Assembly: GCA_021323735.1 (NCBI GenBank)
Contig: JAJPKM010000006.1
Span: 62,001-126,000, forward strand
Direction: 5' to 3'
Source of the DNA: Gammaproteobacteria bacterium
Lineage (GTDB): Bacteria; Pseudomonadota; Gammaproteobacteria; Steroidobacterales; Steroidobacteraceae
Length of the DNA: 64,000 bases
Below the pieces are notes generated by a model. It was not told the origin of the DNA and made no database searches. It was given only the letters and a program-made list of their open reading frames with translations. Below, in pieces: positions 61,917 through 64,000 of the stretch. Positions within the stretch are counted from its first letter, which is position 1. Every line of letters begins with the position of its first letter. The position numbers and the translations under genes are program-made.

Positions 61917-62243
61917 TCAGTATTCCTCGCGGTCCTCTTCGTCCTCGTCTAGATCGTCTTCGTCATCCTCATCGTCTTCATCTTCATCCCAGTCTTCGTC
62001 ATCCTCGTCCTCATCGTCTTCGGCATCTTTCTCGTCCTTGGAACCTGACCAGCCTTCCGGCTCCTCGGTCAGTTCCAGATCCAGCTCCGCCCAGTCGTCG
62101 ACATCGAGCTCTTCCGTATCGCCATCGAGATGCTGAATCTCAACGGTTTCCCTGTCCTCATCCACTTTGAGAACCTGAAAGGTTTCGTCATTCTCCAAGT
62201 CGTCATACCACTGCCCGACGGTCGGTTCGTACTCTCTACCCAC
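61917..62243 (-). CDS. Very acidic DUF6763-like protein
   Basis: A 108-residue protein starting at GTG 62243 behind AAGGA. The N-terminal half (EPTVGQWYDDLENDETFQVLKVDED, ETVEIQHLDGDTEELDVDDWAELDLE, EEPEGWSG) matches what I recall of the DUF6763 family of gammaproteobacteria: a small beta-rich module of unknown role. Unusually, the last 40 or so residues are nearly all D and E (EDDEDEDDEDWDEDEDDEDD), giving an extremely acidic tail that could mimic nucleic acid or bind cations or basic proteins. The DNA there is a low-complexity TCGTCCTCATC-type run. Divergent from proB. Confidence 0.85.
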   Translation of the reverse strand: MGREYEPTVGQWYDDLENDETFQVLKVDEDRETVEIQHLDGDTEELDVDDWAELDLELTEEPEGWSGSKDEKDAEDDEDEDDEDWDEDEDDEDDEDDLDEDEEDREEY

Positions 62244-62314
62244 GGTTCGTCCTTATTTGAAGCTTGCGCTGGAATCAGGTCGTGAATATTAGGTGAGGCT
62301 ACTCCGCTAAGTAA

Positions 62315-63479
62315 ATGGCAATATCGGGTCCTATGACCGCCGAAGACCGAAAACTTGCCGCTCGCCGGTTGACGGACGCAAAGCGTCTCGTGGTAAAAGT
62401 CGGCTCGAGCCTGTTGGTAGATAGCGACAAAGGCCGCCTCAATCGCGCCTGGCTGGAGAGCCTAGCGGCGGACGTGGCAGCCTGCCGCAAGCGCGGCCAG
62501 GAAGTGATTTTGGTCTCCTCCGGTGCCATCGCGCTGGGACGCCGCCATCTGGGGTTGGGCACCGGCAAGCTGAAACTCGAGGAGAGTCAGGCCGCCGCCG
62601 CCGTAGGTCAAATCCGACTCGCGCATGCCTACAAAGACCTGGGATCTGCACGAGATCACGGTGGCGCAAATTCTCTTGACCCTGGGCGATACCGAGCAGC
62701 GCCGCCGTTATTTGAATGCGCGCGGCACGCTCAACACGCTGCTGTCGCTCGGTGCCGTGCCGGTGATCAATGAGAACGATACGGTGGCGACGGCGGAAAT
62801 CCGCTACGGCGACAACGATCGGCTGGCAGCTCGAGTGGCGCAGATGGTCGGCGCTGACTGCCTGGTCTTGCTGTCGGATATCGATGGTCTGTACACCGCC
62901 GACCCGAATATCGACCCGGATGCTCAGTTCATTGCCCGAGTCTTGGATATCACGCCTGCCATCGAAGCCATGGCCGGCGGCTCCGGCAGCGATTTGGGCT
63001 CGGGAGGCATGCAGACGAAAATCGCCGCGGCCAAGATTGCCATGGCCGCAGGGTGCCATCTGTGCATCGCCCCGGGCACCGTCGAACACCCGCTGCAGCG
63101 CATCGCCGACGGTGCACGCTGTACCTGGTTCATGCCCTCGTCCAATCCGGTGGCCACGCGCAAGCAATGGATTGCCGGCACTTTGCGGCCCGCGGGTGCG
63201 ATCCATGCCGACGATGGTGCGGTTCGTGCGCTGATGAGCGGCAAAAGTCTGCTCCCCGCGGGTGTGACCCGGGCCGTCGGCCGGTTCGATCGGGGCGATA
63301 CCGTGAGTATCGTCGGTCCCGACGGCACCGAGATCGGCCGCGGAATTTGTGCTTATTCGGACGTCGATGCGGCACGCATCATCGGACGCAAGTCCGCGGA
63401 CATCGAGAAAGTGCTGGGATTTCGCGGCCGCGAGGAGATCGTGCACCGCGATGACCTGGTGTTGCTGAGAATCCTTTGA
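62315..63479 (+). pseudogene. proB: Glutamate 5-kinase proB, interrupted by a +1 frameshift
   Basis: Proline-biosynthesis glutamate kinase. The first frame (from ATG 62315, or 62333) encodes the kinase N-terminus: [54 protein letters not shown]. The second frame continues [20 protein letters not shown] through [16 protein letters not shown], then a PUA domain ([25 protein letters not shown] to the end). Removing one G from GGG at 62641-62643 joins them as [14 protein letters not shown], restoring a normal-length ProB. As given, the gene encodes a truncated kinase of about 152 residues with 35 out-of-frame ones. A sequencing error in a G-run is as likely as a mutation. It is coupled to proA. 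Confidence 0.88.
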
Positions 63480-64000
63480 ACGGTGTCGCGGACCTGATGC
63501 AGAGCATGGGCCGATCTGCCCGGTCGGCGGCGCGCGTGCTGGCGTTCGCCTCCGCGGTTGACAAGGATCGGGCGCTGCTGGCGGCAGCTGCAGCGCTGCG
63601 AAGCTGTGCTTCGAAGATCCTGGCGGCCAACCAGGCCGATATCCGCGAGGCCGGCACCGGGCTGTCCGGTGCGCTGCTCGATCGGCTGCAGTTGAACGAA
63701 GTCCGTATCGAGACGATGGCCCGCGGGTTGGAGGATATCGCTCAGATGCGCGACCCCATCGGCGTTCGCTTGGCAGAATGGTCGCGGCCCAATGGCATGG
63801 TGATCCAGCGGATCTGCGTTCCACTGGGCGTCATCGGCATCGTCTATGAAAGCCGGCCGAATGTTACCGCCGATGCGGGAGCGCTTTGCCTGAAATCCGG
63901 CAATGCCGTGATCCTGCGAGGTGGGTCGGAGAGCGCGCGCTCCAGCGCCGCCATACATGCCTGCCTGCAGGAGGGACTGGTGGTCGCCGGCTTGCCCCCG
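63476..64000 (+). CDS. proA: Gamma-glutamyl phosphate reductase proA (partial, runs off the window)
   Basis: The first 175 codons of ProA, which reduces glutamyl-5-phosphate to glutamate semialdehyde with NADPH, after ProB. The translation reads [88 protein letters not shown], unmistakable for the family. The catalytic cysteine lies beyond the window. TTG 63476 overlaps the proB stop (TTGA); ATG 63497, seven codons on, is the other possible start. No ribosome binding site decides it. Confidence 0.95.
   Translation, partial: MNGVADLMQSMGRSARSAARVLAFASAVDKDRALLAAAAALRSCASKILAANQADIREAGTGLSGALLDRLQLNEVRIETMARGLEDIAQMRDPIGVRLAEWSRPNGMVIQRICVPLGVIGIVYESRPNVTADAGALCLKSGNAVILRGGSESARSSAAIHACLQEGLVVAGLPP

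Noticed and set aside
62625-63479. An apparent separate gene starting at ATG 62625
   Set aside because: Its first residues (MPTKTWDL) are not family-like, whereas a one-base correction joins it smoothly to the upstream ProB N-terminus. It is the second half of a frameshifted proB.
62439-63824. A 461-codon open frame on the minus strand across proBA
   Set aside because: Antisense shadow of proB and proA; low-complexity translation without recognisable domains.

Overview
The window is 64 kb of GC-rich, densely packed bacterial chromosome with about 60 protein genes. I see no rRNA, tRNA, insertion sequence, prophage or CRISPR array. The gene set points to a free-living, aerobic gammaproteobacterium, perhaps near the Xanthomonadales/Nevskiales/Steroidobacterales: proBA, Lrp-linked branched-chain keto-acid dehydrogenase, a DUF6763-like acidic protein, TesB, HtpX, CbpA, HtpG, MprF, and sigma54-type regulation of an efflux operon. 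Taxonomy is inferred from gene content only.

Layout. 1-1360: the end of an HDOD-like protein and a response regulator with a degenerate HD-GYP domain. 1357-3079 (minus): an Asp/Glu racemase-like enzyme and a D-cysteine desulfhydrase / L-cysteate sulfo-lyase-like PLP enzyme. 3137-17174: a large efflux operon (TolC, HlyD-type adaptor, one ABC ATPase, three tandem pairs of FtsX/MacB-type permeases, an NtrC-type response regulator and its kinase). It is preceded by a textbook sigma54 promoter and GTCCGCGGAC palindromes, so the operon probably activates itself. 17209-26535: a histidine phosphatase, then an accessory metabolic cluster built around an amino acid:[carrier protein] ligase (a tRNA-synthetase-like enzyme), its small carrier protein, an acyl-CoA dehydrogenase-like flavoprotein, an esterase and a SnoaL-like protein. 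A PLP decarboxylase, an O-acetylhomoserine sulfhydrylase and a FATP-type acyl-CoA synthetase lie beside it. This cluster is the best candidate for undescribed chemistry. 26602-30644: an orphan CHASE3 histidine kinase and a GGDEF/EAL protein. 30845-42003: mostly housekeeping genes (Uup, MprF, IclR regulator, ferredoxin/flavodoxin reductase, TesB, GNAT, FAD-linked oxidase, desaturase).

42000-50469 is rich in protein quality control: HtpX and CbpA (divergent), HtpG behind a near-consensus sigma32 promoter, a DegP-like protease and a DsbA-like protein, the last two without recognisable signal peptides. A Tat-exported molybdenum hydroxylase pair sits among them. 50532-56652 holds a TPR/glycine-rich membrane protein, 4-hydroxyphenylpyruvate dioxygenase coupled to a sterol-desaturase-type hydroxylase, two aminotransferase-fold enzymes and a quinone oxidoreductase. 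56684-61794 is an Lrp regulator divergent from E1alpha-E1beta-E2-IlvE, a branched-chain amino-acid catabolic operon with no E3 in view. 61917-64000 is the acidic DUF6763-like gene and proBA. proB carries a one-base frameshift that is either a real lesion or a sequencing error, and proA runs off the window end.

Starts were chosen by ribosome binding site, family alignment from memory and overlap with the upstream gene. No database search was possible.
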